Shown here: positions 8,438 to 17,287 of the stretch, in pieces
Numbering within the stretch: the stretch's first letter is position 1
How the letters are laid out: every line of letters starts with the position of its first letter
Assembly: GCA_017453125.1 (NCBI GenBank)
Contig: JAFTKS010000004.1
Location: 49,296 to 113,295 of the forward strand
Reading direction: 5' to 3'
DNA length: 64,000 nucleotides
DNA from: Clostridia bacterium
Lineage (GTDB): Bacteria > Bacillota > Clostridia > Christensenellales > UBA1242
The notes under the pieces: generated by a model
The model's input: only the letters and a program-made list of their open reading frames with translations
What the model was told of the DNA's origin: nothing
The model's database searches: none
Position numbers and translations under genes: made by a program

Positions 8438-9277
8438 TTAGTCTTTGTCCATAAACAAGATTCCTAGGCAATTTGGACCACAATGGCTACAGATTGTTCC
8501 ACCAGCATCGGTACTATAGATTGTTTTGAAACCTGCCGATTTCAACTTCTCCGAAAGAGCCTTAACAGAATCCTCCATTGGAGAAGAATGAGTAATAAAT
8601 ACAAGGTTTTTGTCTGCATCAGAACAACTAGCAATTACATCATCACAATAATTTTCTAGAACCTTATTAAGAGAGCCCCTATATTTTTTCCCAACACCCA
8701 TTCGACCATCTTTTACAACAATCTCTGGTCTAATCTTAAGTAAGTTTGCACCTAACAAAGTAACGGCATTACATCTGCCACCTTTATACATATAATTAAG
8801 TCTTTCTAGCACAAAACTTACTCTTACTTTATCTGCTTTTGCTTGAGTCATATCTGCTACTTGTTGAGCGGTCTTTCCCTCGTCCACAAGTTTTCTAGCA
8901 TAAATACAAAGAAGAGCAATACCAGTAGACAAATTCTTGCTATCCACAATGAAAACGTTTTCCATATCATTAGCACATATTCTTGCGTTATTATTTGAAA
9001 CACTCATTTGTGAACTAAGAGTAATATGAACCACTGCATCATATTCTTTCTTCAAACTTTCAAAATACTCTCTATATTGTTCAGAATTAATTGCAGAAGT
9101 TTTGGGCAAAACCTTGGTCTCTTCTACAAATGCAAAAATCTCTTCAGCAATACCAAATCTATCGCTTTCAAGTTTATCTTTAAAAGTAATTCCAAACGGA
9201 ATAGTCTTGATATCATATTTGTCAAGCAACTCTTGAGGTAAATCAACTGTACTTTCTGCCGAAATTGCAATTTTCAT
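8438..9277 (-). CDS. DegV family fatty-acid-binding protein
   Basis: A 279-residue protein with the DegV start IAISAESTVDLPQELL, the loop PKTSAINSEQYREYF, the SQMSVSNNNA block and the C-terminal GPNCLGILF. DegV/FakB proteins bind a single fatty acid and present it to the fatty acid kinase FakA, feeding exogenous fatty acids into phospholipid synthesis. No fakA gene is near. The ATG at 9277 has TTAGGAGAA upstream. Transcribed alone, divergent from the regulator at 9477. Confidence 0.93.
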   Translation of the reverse strand: MKIAISAESTVDLPQELLDKYDIKTIPFGITFKDKLESDRFGIAEEIFAFVEETKVLPKTSAINSEQYREYFESLKKEYDAVVHITLSSQMSVSNNNARICANDMENVFIVDSKNLSTGIALLCIYARKLVDEGKTAQQVADMTQAKADKVRVSFVLERLNYMYKGGRCNAVTLLGANLLKIRPEIVVKDGRMGVGKKYRGSLNKVLENYCDDVIASCSDADKNLVFITHSSPMEDSVKALSEKLKSAGFKTIYSTDAGGTICSHCGPNCLGILFMDKD

Positions 9278-9387
9278 AATTTTAATTCTCCTAACTGTAA
9301 AAATTTTTAATATTTTATTTTATTATATTTTTGAAAAATTTACATCTGTTTTTTATCTATTTATAAAAAAAACACTCTCTTATACCA

Positions 9388-9425
9388 AACAGGAACTCTC
9401 TTATCAAGAGAGTTGCGTTTTTTAT
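9388..9425 (+). terminator. Terminator-like hairpin with a duplicated 5' arm
   Basis: AACTCTCTT pairs with AAGAGAGTT across an ATC loop and is followed by GCG and six T. A second CTCTCTTAT copy lies about 20 bases upstream near 9374 and could compete for the same AAGAGAG arm. It stands between divergent genes, upstream of the 9426-9454 promoter, so it terminates no annotated gene. Confidence 0.6.
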
Positions 9426-9454
9426 TTGCTAAAATGAGGGGTTTTTGATAAAAT
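9426..9454 (+). promoter_or_regulatory. Sigma-A-type promoter
   Basis: TTGCTA at 9426-9431, 17-base spacer, TAAAAT at 9449-9454, 22 bases before the ATG of the membrane regulator at 9477. Confidence 0.6.
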
Positions 9455-9476
9455 AAATAAAGTAAAAGGAGAGGAA

Positions 9477-10070
9477 ATGACTCAAGAACAAATCAAAAAT
9501 AACTTTAGCAAAAATTTGAGTAATCTGAGAAAGTCTACGGGACTTACCCAACTTGCACTTGCTGAGAAACTAAATTACTCCGACAAAGCCGTTTCAAAAT
9601 GGGAAGTCGGAAGTGTTGTTCCAGACGTTGAAACAATGACTCATATTGCTGAATTTTTTGGGGTAACAGTCAACGATTTGATTTACCCTGAAAAAAAGAA
9701 GTTTAATAATACTTTCTGGAAAAACCACATTCTTATAACACTTTTGAGTGTTGGGCTTGTATGGTTTCTATCCACCATTGTTTTCTTCATACTACAACAA
9801 ACAACACCACTTTCAAGAGTTTGGTTGACATTCATCATTGCTATACCAATTTCTTCCATTGTCCTGATAGTTTTCTCGGCTATTTGGTTCAACAAGATAT
9901 TTCTGACACTATCGGTATCGGCATTGTATTGGTCAATAATACTCAATATTTATCTATTCATTAATCAACCTGCATTATGGTTTATTTTCATAATTGGCGT
10001 GGTTGGACAATTATTAATTATATTCTGGTCTCAACTAAAGAAAATAGTGATACCAAAGAAACATAAATAA
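9477..10070 (+). CDS. HTH (XRE) regulator with C-terminal membrane domain, paralogue
   Basis: A 197-residue protein built like the one at 6169-6846: HTH_3 domain at residues ~10-65 (LRKSTGLTQLALAEKLNYSD, AVSKWE) and four hydrophobic helices at ~80-190 (WFLSTIVFF, LWFIFIIGVVGQ), ending in a Lys-rich tail. Unlike its paralogue it has a strong AAAGGAGAGG Shine-Dalgarno. The next gene starts 27 bases later with no terminator between, so the two are probably one operon. The target DNA is unknown; the intergenic region 9278-9476 is a natural candidate for autoregulation. Confidence 0.88.
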   Translation: MTQEQIKNNFSKNLSNLRKSTGLTQLALAEKLNYSDKAVSKWEVGSVVPDVETMTHIAEFFGVTVNDLIYPEKKKFNNTFWKNHILITLLSVGLVWFLSTIVFFILQQTTPLSRVWLTFIIAIPISSIVLIVFSAIWFNKIFLTLSVSALYWSIILNIYLFINQPALWFIFIIGVVGQLLIIFWSQLKKIVIPKKHK

Positions 10071-10096
10071 TCACACAAAAGAAAAGGAAAAACATT

Positions 10097-11308
10097 ATGA
10101 GATTATTAAGATATGAGAATTGGAAACAAAAAATACCTTTTGATAATACTACTTATAAAGAAGTAAAGAGATATAGCCTTCGTCTTAATTCTTATGAAAG
10201 AGAACTTATGGACATTCAAATAAACTATTATAGAAAATACTTCTCTCTCAAGCAAGTAATGGACAGTTTCAAAATTCTAAGAACGAAATTGGCCAAAGAG
10301 ATATTTATCAAAGCAGTTCTAAAAAGAAAAGAAAATATCTTGTATATTCCACAACTTCTAAAGTCATATTTTACAAAAAGAATCAAGACAGAATTCAAAG
10401 ACTATACAGGTTTCTTTGAGATACTTCTAGACTATGGTTTGAAACAAAAGCCAAAAAACACAATTATCCCTATTGTGAAAGCAATTATGGGCGAATATTA
10501 CAAGCCCGTGATGAAAATGGTTAATAAGTATAGAAAAATGAAAACTATTAGAGTTGTTCAAAAAACACTTAGCCCAGCATCATACGAAAACCTTGCGAGA
10601 ACCCATATTCAACGACTTCAAGACGACTATGTTTTTGGTAACATTTATGGTCGTAGTAGTATCAGAAAAAGTGTACCTATTTCAATTGTTGATGAATATG
10701 GTTATGGACAATGGGTAAGCAAAAATGTTTCATACAACACAAATAGACTATTCATCTATTCAAACAACAACAAACTTACTGATGTTGCCCTTGAACATAT
10801 GATATACTTCAATGTTTATCCTGGTTATGGATATTTCTACAACACCGTTGTTGATGAGAGTTCTAATATATCTTTTGATAATGGTGCGTCTTATCTAATA
10901 AATGGTTGGGCGATGTACGCAATGTGTCATAGCAAGAATTCAGCATATTCACACTCTATGTTGTCAGAAGGCGCAAACATTACATATCACCTACTCAACA
11001 AGAACTTGCAAAAGGGCTTGGAAGACGTATATCTATATTTGCTTGGCAAGTACACCAAAGCAAAAGCCCTTGACTATATGCTAGACTACACACAATATCC
11101 TGGGCACTATATGAGTTATGTATTAGGTGCATTTGCAACAGAACTTGTAATGCAAAAAGACTTTGCAAACAATCCTATTGACTACCTCAACACACTCAAA
11201 ACAATTAACTGCGGAGACTTCTTTGCACTATATTCTCCAAAAATGCAGAAGAAAATTGCAAAAACAAATATCACAGCAAAGGTCTCGAAAAAATTTAATA
11301 ATAATTAA
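10097..11308 (+). CDS. DUF885-like protein lacking the metal-binding residues
   Basis: A 403-residue protein with SD AAAGGAAAAA. The C-terminal ~180 residues follow the layout of DUF885 metallocarboxypeptidases. YFNVYPGYGYFY (~residues 236-247) stands where the family has HExxPGHH, INGWAMYA (~269-276) where it has EGWALY, and YPGHYMSYVLG (~333-343) where it has the PGQALSYxIG block. The His and Glu ligands of the first two motifs are all replaced, so I infer a catalytically dead, perhaps peptide-binding, relative. The N-terminal half is basic and helical with no signal peptide. It is co-transcribed with the membrane-bound HTH regulator just upstream, which suggests a regulatory partner role. 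Confidence 0.7.
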   Translation: MRLLRYENWKQKIPFDNTTYKEVKRYSLRLNSYERELMDIQINYYRKYFSLKQVMDSFKILRTKLAKEIFIKAVLKRKENILYIPQLLKSYFTKRIKTEFKDYTGFFEILLDYGLKQKPKNTIIPIVKAIMGEYYKPVMKMVNKYRKMKTIRVVQKTLSPASYENLARTHIQRLQDDYVFGNIYGRSSIRKSVPISIVDEYGYGQWVSKNVSYNTNRLFIYSNNNKLTDVALEHMIYFNVYPGYGYFYNTVVDESSNISFDNGASYLINGWAMYAMCHSKNSAYSHSMLSEGANITYHLLNKNLQKGLEDVYLYLLGKYTKAKALDYMLDYTQYPGHYMSYVLGAFATELVMQKDFANNPIDYLNTLKTINCGDFFALYSPKMQKKIAKTNITAKVSKKFNNN

Positions 11309-11311
11309 CAC

Positions 11312-11343
11312 AAAAAAGTCGGATTTAATTCCGACTTTTTTAT
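11312..11343. terminator. Bidirectional terminator
   Basis: AAAAGTCGGA/TCCGACTTTT stem with an A/T loop and runs of A before and T after. It closes the plus-strand operon and can also serve the convergent LRR gene. Confidence 0.88.
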
Positions 11344-11359
11344 TAAAAACTCTCTTCAA

Positions 11360-12859
11360 TTAATCGTGTTTGAAATATTTTTTGCTAACAATTGGAAGAA
11401 CTACCAAGAATAGTGTTAATGTAATAAGTAGCACAATCACAAGCATAAAGACATCTGGTACGTACAAGTTAAGAGATGTCCTAACCCAAATACTCTGATA
11501 TTCGCTCTCATAACCATCAATAACAGTCTTGACATTGATATTATAATTTCCGCCCTTATCGCAGACAACAACGTCGCCTTCAGTCCATTCGCCATTATTC
11601 ACTTGATAGAATATTTTTGCACCTTCTGAAGATGATAATTTAACAGTTACAATTCCTGTTACCTTTCCTAGTTCGGTATATTCTTTGCCCTTGAATTCAA
11701 ATATATAGCTTGCCCTTTGAGGTATTACAAAGAACTCACAAGACTCAAGGTGTTCATAACCTATGAAATCATACGCATTTGTACCATTAATCAAATAATC
11801 ATATCTATACTCGCCTACAGGCAAACTCAATGTTTTCGAGTTTCCTTCAACAACATCTGCATCACTAATACTAGTTACAGGCTGGTCAAAGTCTCCATCT
11901 ATTCTTACAATATCAATAGTTAATCCTTCAATTCCTGATTTGTAATATACAAAATTTCTTTTTGTATCCACAGACACAACTTTATCATCAGATATGAATC
12001 CTTGAACACCTATTTGCAATGTATAATATTCTGAAAAATACGACTCATCTATGTCAATAATGTTATTTGCTAGTAAATTAAGATTGATATGAGCAATTCT
12101 TTTGCTAGGAAGAACAATGTCGTCCATTGACTTGAATTGATTACCAGCCAAATTATAGTTTAGAATTGTACCGCCACCATTCACACCTTCAACATTTGAA
12201 AAATCAACTGTTTTCAGACTATTCTGACTAAGGTCAATGTTGTATATAGTTGTAAGCCCTGTCAAATCAATGCTTGTAAGTCCAGTATTTGAAAGACGAA
12301 GAGTTTTGAATGTTCCCGACTTTGTATTTCTCAAACTAATTGGATAGAATGTGCCTATTTGCTGTCCATTGATTGAGAATGTCTCAAGGCTATCAAATTC
12401 CAACAATTCAAGACCAGCAATACTCTTGATTGCGCCCTCTTTCACAACTGACGAGTCCAAAATAAGTTCGGTCTCGTTTTTGAACATATCAGTATAAATA
12501 CTAGTTCCCGTATACTCTCTATCTGTTCCCTTATACTTCTTCTGATAGATATTGAGCAAAGTTTTGTATAGTACTGTATCTGCAATCTCAGTAGTTGCAA
12601 CAATTCTGCCTTCAAACAAATCACTAGGCTGTTCTGTTTCGTCACCCAATTCTTCATCTAAAGCAGGATCATCTCCAGCACCCGTTCCTTCGCCCGAATT
12701 CTCGCCTTCCAAGCCTGAGCCTTCAGAACCCTCTTGTTCGCCTGTTGCAATCACATTTGGCTGAGTTTCAAGAGCTAAGGCATACATTTTAATATTCGGA
12801 AGTATTGCAAAGGCTACAGCCAAGAACACCAACACCAATAATTTCCACTTGTTTTTCAT
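11360..12859 (-). CDS. Membrane-anchored leucine-rich-repeat surface protein
   Basis: A 499-residue protein. A signal peptide spans residues ~1-25. An acidic Gly/Glu linker follows (~35-65), then leucine-rich repeats at ~145-265 (FKTLRLSNTGLTSIDLTG, IYNIDLSQNSLKTVDF), a beta-rich region and a single C-terminal membrane helix at ~468-490 with a KK-containing cytosolic end. No LPxTG motif is present, so anchoring is by the helix. ATG at 12859 is preferred over the in-frame Met at 12871 because GGGGGA lies 5 bases before it. A promoter sits in the 57 bases separating it from the signal peptidase gene upstream. Confidence 0.85.
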   Translation of the reverse strand: MKNKWKLLVLVFLAVAFAILPNIKMYALALETQPNVIATGEQEGSEGSGLEGENSGEGTGAGDDPALDEELGDETEQPSDLFEGRIVATTEIADTVLYKTLLNIYQKKYKGTDREYTGTSIYTDMFKNETELILDSSVVKEGAIKSIAGLELLEFDSLETFSINGQQIGTFYPISLRNTKSGTFKTLRLSNTGLTSIDLTGLTTIYNIDLSQNSLKTVDFSNVEGVNGGGTILNYNLAGNQFKSMDDIVLPSKRIAHINLNLLANNIIDIDESYFSEYYTLQIGVQGFISDDKVVSVDTKRNFVYYKSGIEGLTIDIVRIDGDFDQPVTSISDADVVEGNSKTLSLPVGEYRYDYLINGTNAYDFIGYEHLESCEFFVIPQRASYIFEFKGKEYTELGKVTGIVTVKLSSSEGAKIFYQVNNGEWTEGDVVVCDKGGNYNINVKTVIDGYESEYQSIWVRTSLNLYVPDVFMLVIVLLITLTLFLVVLPIVSKKYFKHD

Positions 12860-12880
12860 TTCGTCCCCCATATTTTCTGT

Positions 12881-12908
12881 ATTGTATCATAATTTGAGAA
12901 ATATTCAA
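12881..12908 (-). promoter_or_regulatory. Sigma-A-type promoter of the LRR gene
   Basis: On the minus strand TTGAAT (12908-12903), 16-base spacer, TACAAT (12886-12881), about 22 bases before the chosen ATG. Confidence 0.55.
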
Positions 12909-12916
12909 AAGCAATA

Positions 12917-13648
12917 TTAATTGCATTTGCCAATTGTTTCAAAAACTTGACCTTTGACTATATAGTCAAAATAAAACCCAAATTCACTTTCTCCCGCAAA
13001 CAAACTTCTCTCAACAACACCCAATATCTTTTCTATAGAAAACGCACCATAATAGGTACTATCTTGAGAATTGTGTCGATTGTCTCCCATCGCAAAGACA
13101 CAATCTTCGGGTACAAGTATTTTTCCTGCATTTTCTCCAGACTCTATAAATAAATCTGAACGAACAACAGCCAATTTTTCCAATTTCTTTTTTACGAACA
13201 ACATTCCATTATAATCGCCTTCATACTCTAGCAAATTTTCATCATAAATCAAATTCAAATAACTTTCTTCAACAATCTTATTGTTTACTTCCAGTTTAAA
13301 CAGACCATCTTCGTCTTCCACAATGTCTACAATATCTCCAGCCCTGGCAACAACTCTTTTGATAATAGGGTCCTCTCTACCATCAATATTAATAACTATA
13401 ATATCCCCATAATCACAACTTTTATCAAATCGATTAACAAACACTGTGTCATTTGTTTTTTTTGAATCGGCATTATATGTTGGCACCATACTAGCCCCAA
13501 CTACACTACATTCAATTGTAAGACTTGAAAACACTATAAGCATTAGCCCCACAGCAACGCAATATATTAGAAACAAATTGCCAAGAAATCCAAAAATTAG
13601 CCTATACCAATTTAAGCCATCGTGATGTTTAAATGATTGTAATTTCAT
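12917..13648 (-). CDS. Signal peptidase I
   Basis: A 243-residue S26A signal peptidase. One N-terminal membrane helix (~residues 17-40) precedes the catalytic Ser block VVGASMVPTYN (Ser near 53). The catalytic Lys lies in PIIKRVVARAGD, and the conserved GDNRHNSQDSTYYG is near residue 190. It cleaves signal peptides on the outer face of the membrane. Just downstream on the same strand lies a secreted, membrane-anchored LRR protein, which may be one of its substrates. The Shine-Dalgarno is weak (AGGTG about 13 bases from ATG). Confidence 0.92.
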   Translation of the reverse strand: MKLQSFKHHDGLNWYRLIFGFLGNLFLIYCVAVGLMLIVFSSLTIECSVVGASMVPTYNADSKKTNDTVFVNRFDKSCDYGDIIVINIDGREDPIIKRVVARAGDIVDIVEDEDGLFKLEVNNKIVEESYLNLIYDENLLEYEGDYNGMLFVKKKLEKLAVVRSDLFIESGENAGKILVPEDCVFAMGDNRHNSQDSTYYGAFSIEKILGVVERSLFAGESEFGFYFDYIVKGQVFETIGKCN

Positions 13649-13787
13649 ATTTTTATATTCTGCACCTATTTAAATTAAATTCTAATACATTCAAATTGTA
13701 GCAAAATTTTATTGTTTTCACAACTATAAAATCTTTGTTACAAGCAAAAAAATAAGCATATTGTCGTTTGCAATATGCTTTGTTTTA

Positions 13788-14120
13788 TTATTGATATCTT
13801 TTGATACTGAAATGAACCCTTTCCATTTCAAGTCCCGCAACCTTGTATAATTTATCAAAGTCAGAATCTTCCTCTGAAATTTTTGCTTTACTAGCAATAT
13901 CCGTTCGGTCGCAATAGTTGATATATTCAGAATATGGATAAGGGATATCATCAAATTGCGTCATTCCAACTTCAGACAACATAAACAACTTCATATCATA
14001 AGGATATTGTTCTCTTGCTTGTCTTATCCCTGCTGGATTTGCAAAGAACACAAACTTATCTCCCTTCTTCTCAAGATACCCCAAATCAAGATCTTCAATT
14101 GTAAGCAAAACTTTATTCAT
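13788..14120 (-). CDS. Small protein overlapping a HipA-like kinase; possible HipS/HipA-N-type partner
   Basis: A 110-residue soluble protein whose ATG lies 8 bases inside the end of the kinase gene, with AAGGAG in front; the two are almost certainly translationally coupled. The sequence DLGYLEKKGDKFVFFANPAG and the later LFMLSEVG recall the small N-terminal subdomain of HipA (vGxL..xxxxFxY, later xLSxP). That domain is a separate gene in the three-gene hipBST systems. Here the order would be reversed (kinase first). The homology is a pattern judgement only. It ends close to 13788, with a T-rich, weakly hairpinned region after it. Confidence 0.7.
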   Translation of the reverse strand: MNKVLLTIEDLDLGYLEKKGDKFVFFANPAGIRQAREQYPYDMKLFMLSEVGMTQFDDIPYPYSEYINYCDRTDIASKAKISEEDSDFDKLYKVAGLEMERVHFSIKRYQ

Positions 14121-15240
14121 CGTACAACTCCTTTTCTTGATCTTTTATTTCTTTTAATCTTTTCTTTACCATACCATTCAGAACGTCAAACTGATGATAG
14201 AAAACATCTCCAATCATTTTTGCAACACAAGGAGGAACATCGTCGCCACCTCGTCTAATTTGCTTGGTTACATCATCAATATCAACACCGTGCTCTCCAG
14301 TTACTTTCAAATGAGATTTCAAACTATTGAAGAATGAGGCAATTTCTGGATTGGTTAATATTTCACGAACACACTCTTTCAAGAAAATTTCCCTTGACTT
14401 CTTTGGATTCACTACTTTAATTTTTTCAATTTGCCCAGGTTTATTTTTCTCTTTGTTAATCTCAACTAACGAGGTATCTATTCCAAACATCGGGCAATAA
14501 GAAGACAACTTTTCTTCCAAATAAGGAGAGTCTTTTCCTAGTTTTCCAATCTCTTTTGACATTCCCTCAATTGCTGAAATTTTCCTTTTTAGCATTGCAA
14601 TACAGCCATTGTCATAACAACTAGATTTTCTCAAATGTGGCTTTTTCATCACATCATACACAAGAATGGTTGTATTGAGCCAGTGTCTATCTGTCTGACA
14701 TAGCAAAAAGTCCATAATTGCTTGTTTAATAAGGTCATTACGACATTTCTCAATCTCTTCTTCCTCAAAGCCTGAAAAGTGCTCTTTGATTGCATCAATT
14801 GTACCCTTGACGGTATTCATATTTGGAATATCAAATCCATCTCCTGTGGTTCTACCTTTTGTTTGCAAATCATACACACTGAATTCGGTTTCTGCGTGAG
14901 ACTTTTTGTAACTGCCACACATAACACCTCTTCCAACAACTTGACCTTTCTCGTCTTGTAGTTGCGCTATATAATAAGGAACACACCCAACACCTACTCT
15001 ATCGCAGATTTTGGACATATACACCTCTCCCCAGTCCTCACAAGAAACTTCATTCCTATTATACTTGAAAAGAAGTCTTGTAAGTCTAGGTGGCTCAAAA
15101 TAATTAACATTCTTTGAGCCTTGTCTTTTCATCCAAAATTTTTCTCTAACACCTCTACCCTCATCTACTATGGTATACATTCTACCTTGTAGATTTGCAC
15201 AGCGTGTGCCATCGAAGTCTTCATACTTTATTTTTATCAT
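14113..15240 (-). CDS. HipA-like serine/threonine kinase
   Basis: A 375-residue protein. The C-terminal HipA-type kinase signature is present: FLLCQTDRHWLNTTIL near residues 178-193 supplies the catalytic Asp and Mg-binding Asn, and CYDNG near 206-211 the DFG-like Asp. N-terminally, DRVGVGCVPYYIA corresponds to the family's A..LGixt block. HipA toxins phosphorylate aminoacyl-tRNA synthetases or other translation proteins. No HipB-type HTH gene is adjacent; instead a 110-residue protein overlaps its 3' end. Shine-Dalgarno weak (GGATAGAG). Three further, more distant HipA-like kinases lie at 58851-62123. Confidence 0.75.
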   Translation of the reverse strand: MIKIKYEDFDGTRCANLQGRMYTIVDEGRGVREKFWMKRQGSKNVNYFEPPRLTRLLFKYNRNEVSCEDWGEVYMSKICDRVGVGCVPYYIAQLQDEKGQVVGRGVMCGSYKKSHAETEFSVYDLQTKGRTTGDGFDIPNMNTVKGTIDAIKEHFSGFEEEEIEKCRNDLIKQAIMDFLLCQTDRHWLNTTILVYDVMKKPHLRKSSCYDNGCIAMLKRKISAIEGMSKEIGKLGKDSPYLEEKLSSYCPMFGIDTSLVEINKEKNKPGQIEKIKVVNPKKSREIFLKECVREILTNPEIASFFNSLKSHLKVTGEHGVDIDDVTKQIRRGGDDVPPCVAKMIGDVFYHQFDVLNGMVKKRLKEIKDQEKELYDE

Positions 15241-15304
15241 ACTCTATCCAATTTGATTTTTTCTATAGTTTACATCAAATTATTCAATTTTGCAATATCT
15301 AATT

Positions 15305-17083
15305 TTAAGCCTCTTGATTAGAATTGTTATATAGTTCTTTGTAATAAGGACAAGTTTTCATAAGCTCTGAATGCTGACCATTTGCAATAATCTTTCCTGA
15401 ATCTAGAATATAGATATTGTCTGCATATGTAATTGTCGAAAGTCTATGAGCAATCAAAATAACAGTAACTTTGCTTTTGAGTTTTTCAATTACTTTCATA
15501 ATCTCTTTTTGGTTTGCATTATCCAAGGCACTTGTAGCCTCGTCAAATATAAGTATTTTTACATCTCTAGCAAGTGCTCTTGCTATACACAACTTTTGCT
15601 TTTGACCACCAGACAACTGACACGCATTCTCTCCAATAACACTATCTAGTCCCTGTGGTAGATTCTTGATAACATTATGTATATTTGTTTCTTTGCAAAG
15701 TTCATATATTTGCTCGTCGGTTATATCTGGACGAATTATTTTGAAGTTTTCTCTAATGGACATATTGAATATATATGGGAACTGATTCACAACCGCAATA
15801 TTATTTTTTACAAACTCTCTACTTAAATCTTCAATCTTGGTTTCATCAAAATAAATTTGTCCACCCGTCTTGTAATACAAGTGAGATATAAGATTTATAA
15901 TTGTAGACTTGCCCGAGCCACTCTCTCCAACAAATGCAACTGTTTGCTTTGGCATAATTTCAAATGATGCCTTATCCAAAACTTTCTTTCCGTTATCATA
16001 AGCAAACTCAACATTTTTGAATGTAATTTTTCCAGAATAATGCAAAGGAGTTTTTGTACCAAATGTATCTTTTTCGTATATATCAGCATCGGTAAGCATA
16101 AAGATTCTATTGGCATATACAACTGCACTACCCAAGTTTAATTTCAATTCTTCAAGAATCGTTGCAAAGTCTATAATATTTCCTCTATACAAATAACTTG
16201 TATAGAATACTAGTGGAGTTATACTATTACTCTTTAGGAAATGCACACACAATACAATGAAGAAGAAATTACACAAAAATCTAGCAATATTTGTAGCCTG
16301 AGAAAGACCTACACCAACATACCACTCAAAGTTGTCTTTTTTGCAATAATCCAATTGGTCTTTTCTCATATTATCAAGAGTTGAGTCGGCACAATTAAGA
16401 GTCTTTATATCCTTAACACCTCTAACAACTTCAATGATTTTTGAATTCACAACTTCGGCAGAGGCTCTAACCTTTGGTTTAAGTTTCTGGAAATAATGAA
16501 TACGAAGTTTACTCATAAGTATTGTGAATATAATTGTTCCAACCAAGAAAAGACCCAACCAAACATTCAACATAAATATATAAAGAACATAAGCCGATTT
16601 TTTGAGCAAATCAACAATTCTTGTAGTCACCGCCTTGAACTCAGTAGACAAAGCATCAATATCGGCAGTAAGTCTGGTAACAATTATACCACTACCCATC
16701 TTGTCATAACTTTTCATCTGAATATCAAGCGAACTTTTTAGCACCATCTGTTGAATATCAATTTTGGTTCTATTCTCAAGTTGTTTATAAAAGAATGTAT
16801 TCACGAAAGACAACAACGCATTGGTCACACCAAGCCCAAGAATAATTCCCGCCTCGGTTAATGTTTGTGTATGATTGGTTCCGTCCATAATAAGAGCAAT
16901 CATATTCGCAACACACATTGCCTCAAAGAAATTCAATACAGCTTTTATTACAAGAATAATAACATAGCCAATAAAGAATCCAATGTGCTTTTTGTAGTAT
17001 TTAAACAATGCCTTGAATCCATATTTATTGGTCTTCTCTTTTACCTTAACTTTTTTAGACCTTACCTTAACTCTTTTAGCCAT
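15305..17083 (-). CDS. ABC exporter, fused permease-ATPase
   Basis: A 592-residue half-transporter of the MsbA/LmrA type. A basic N-terminus (residues 1-22) is followed by six membrane helices to ~320. The ATPase domain has Walker A GESGSGKST, the Q-loop NQFPYIF, signature LSGGQKQ, Walker B ILIFDEAT and the H-loop AHRLST. It probably works as a homodimer exporting lipids, peptides or drugs. The nearest minus-strand neighbours are the DUF2804 gene 205 bases upstream and the HipA-like kinase 64 bases downstream. No terminator separates it from the kinase, so read-through into that gene is possible. Confidence 0.93.
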   Translation of the reverse strand: MAKRVKVRSKKVKVKEKTNKYGFKALFKYYKKHIGFFIGYVIILVIKAVLNFFEAMCVANMIALIMDGTNHTQTLTEAGIILGLGVTNALLSFVNTFFYKQLENRTKIDIQQMVLKSSLDIQMKSYDKMGSGIIVTRLTADIDALSTEFKAVTTRIVDLLKKSAYVLYIFMLNVWLGLFLVGTIIFTILMSKLRIHYFQKLKPKVRASAEVVNSKIIEVVRGVKDIKTLNCADSTLDNMRKDQLDYCKKDNFEWYVGVGLSQATNIARFLCNFFFIVLCVHFLKSNSITPLVFYTSYLYRGNIIDFATILEELKLNLGSAVVYANRIFMLTDADIYEKDTFGTKTPLHYSGKITFKNVEFAYDNGKKVLDKASFEIMPKQTVAFVGESGSGKSTIINLISHLYYKTGGQIYFDETKIEDLSREFVKNNIAVVNQFPYIFNMSIRENFKIIRPDITDEQIYELCKETNIHNVIKNLPQGLDSVIGENACQLSGGQKQKLCIARALARDVKILIFDEATSALDNANQKEIMKVIEKLKSKVTVILIAHRLSTITYADNIYILDSGKIIANGQHSELMKTCPYYKELYNNSNQEA

Positions 17084-17225
17084 AGCACAGACAACTCCTA
17101 GTAATATTATAATATAAATAATAATTATTAAGTCTTTTTATAACAATAAATTATGACATTATACTAGAAAACTTTTTAAATTACAACACAAAACACCAAC
17201 TTTTTAAAAATTTTTAAAAATACTT

Positions 17226-17258
17226 TTAAAAAGAGGACACAAAGCATTTTTTGTGTCC
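17226..17258 (-). terminator. Intrinsic terminator of the DUF2804 gene
   Basis: GGACACAAA/TTTGTGTCC stem; on the minus strand it is followed by CTCTTTTT. It lies 30 bases past the DUF2804 stop. Confidence 0.85.
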
Positions 17259-17287
17259 ATTTATTTTTGTGTTTTTATTAAATTATC

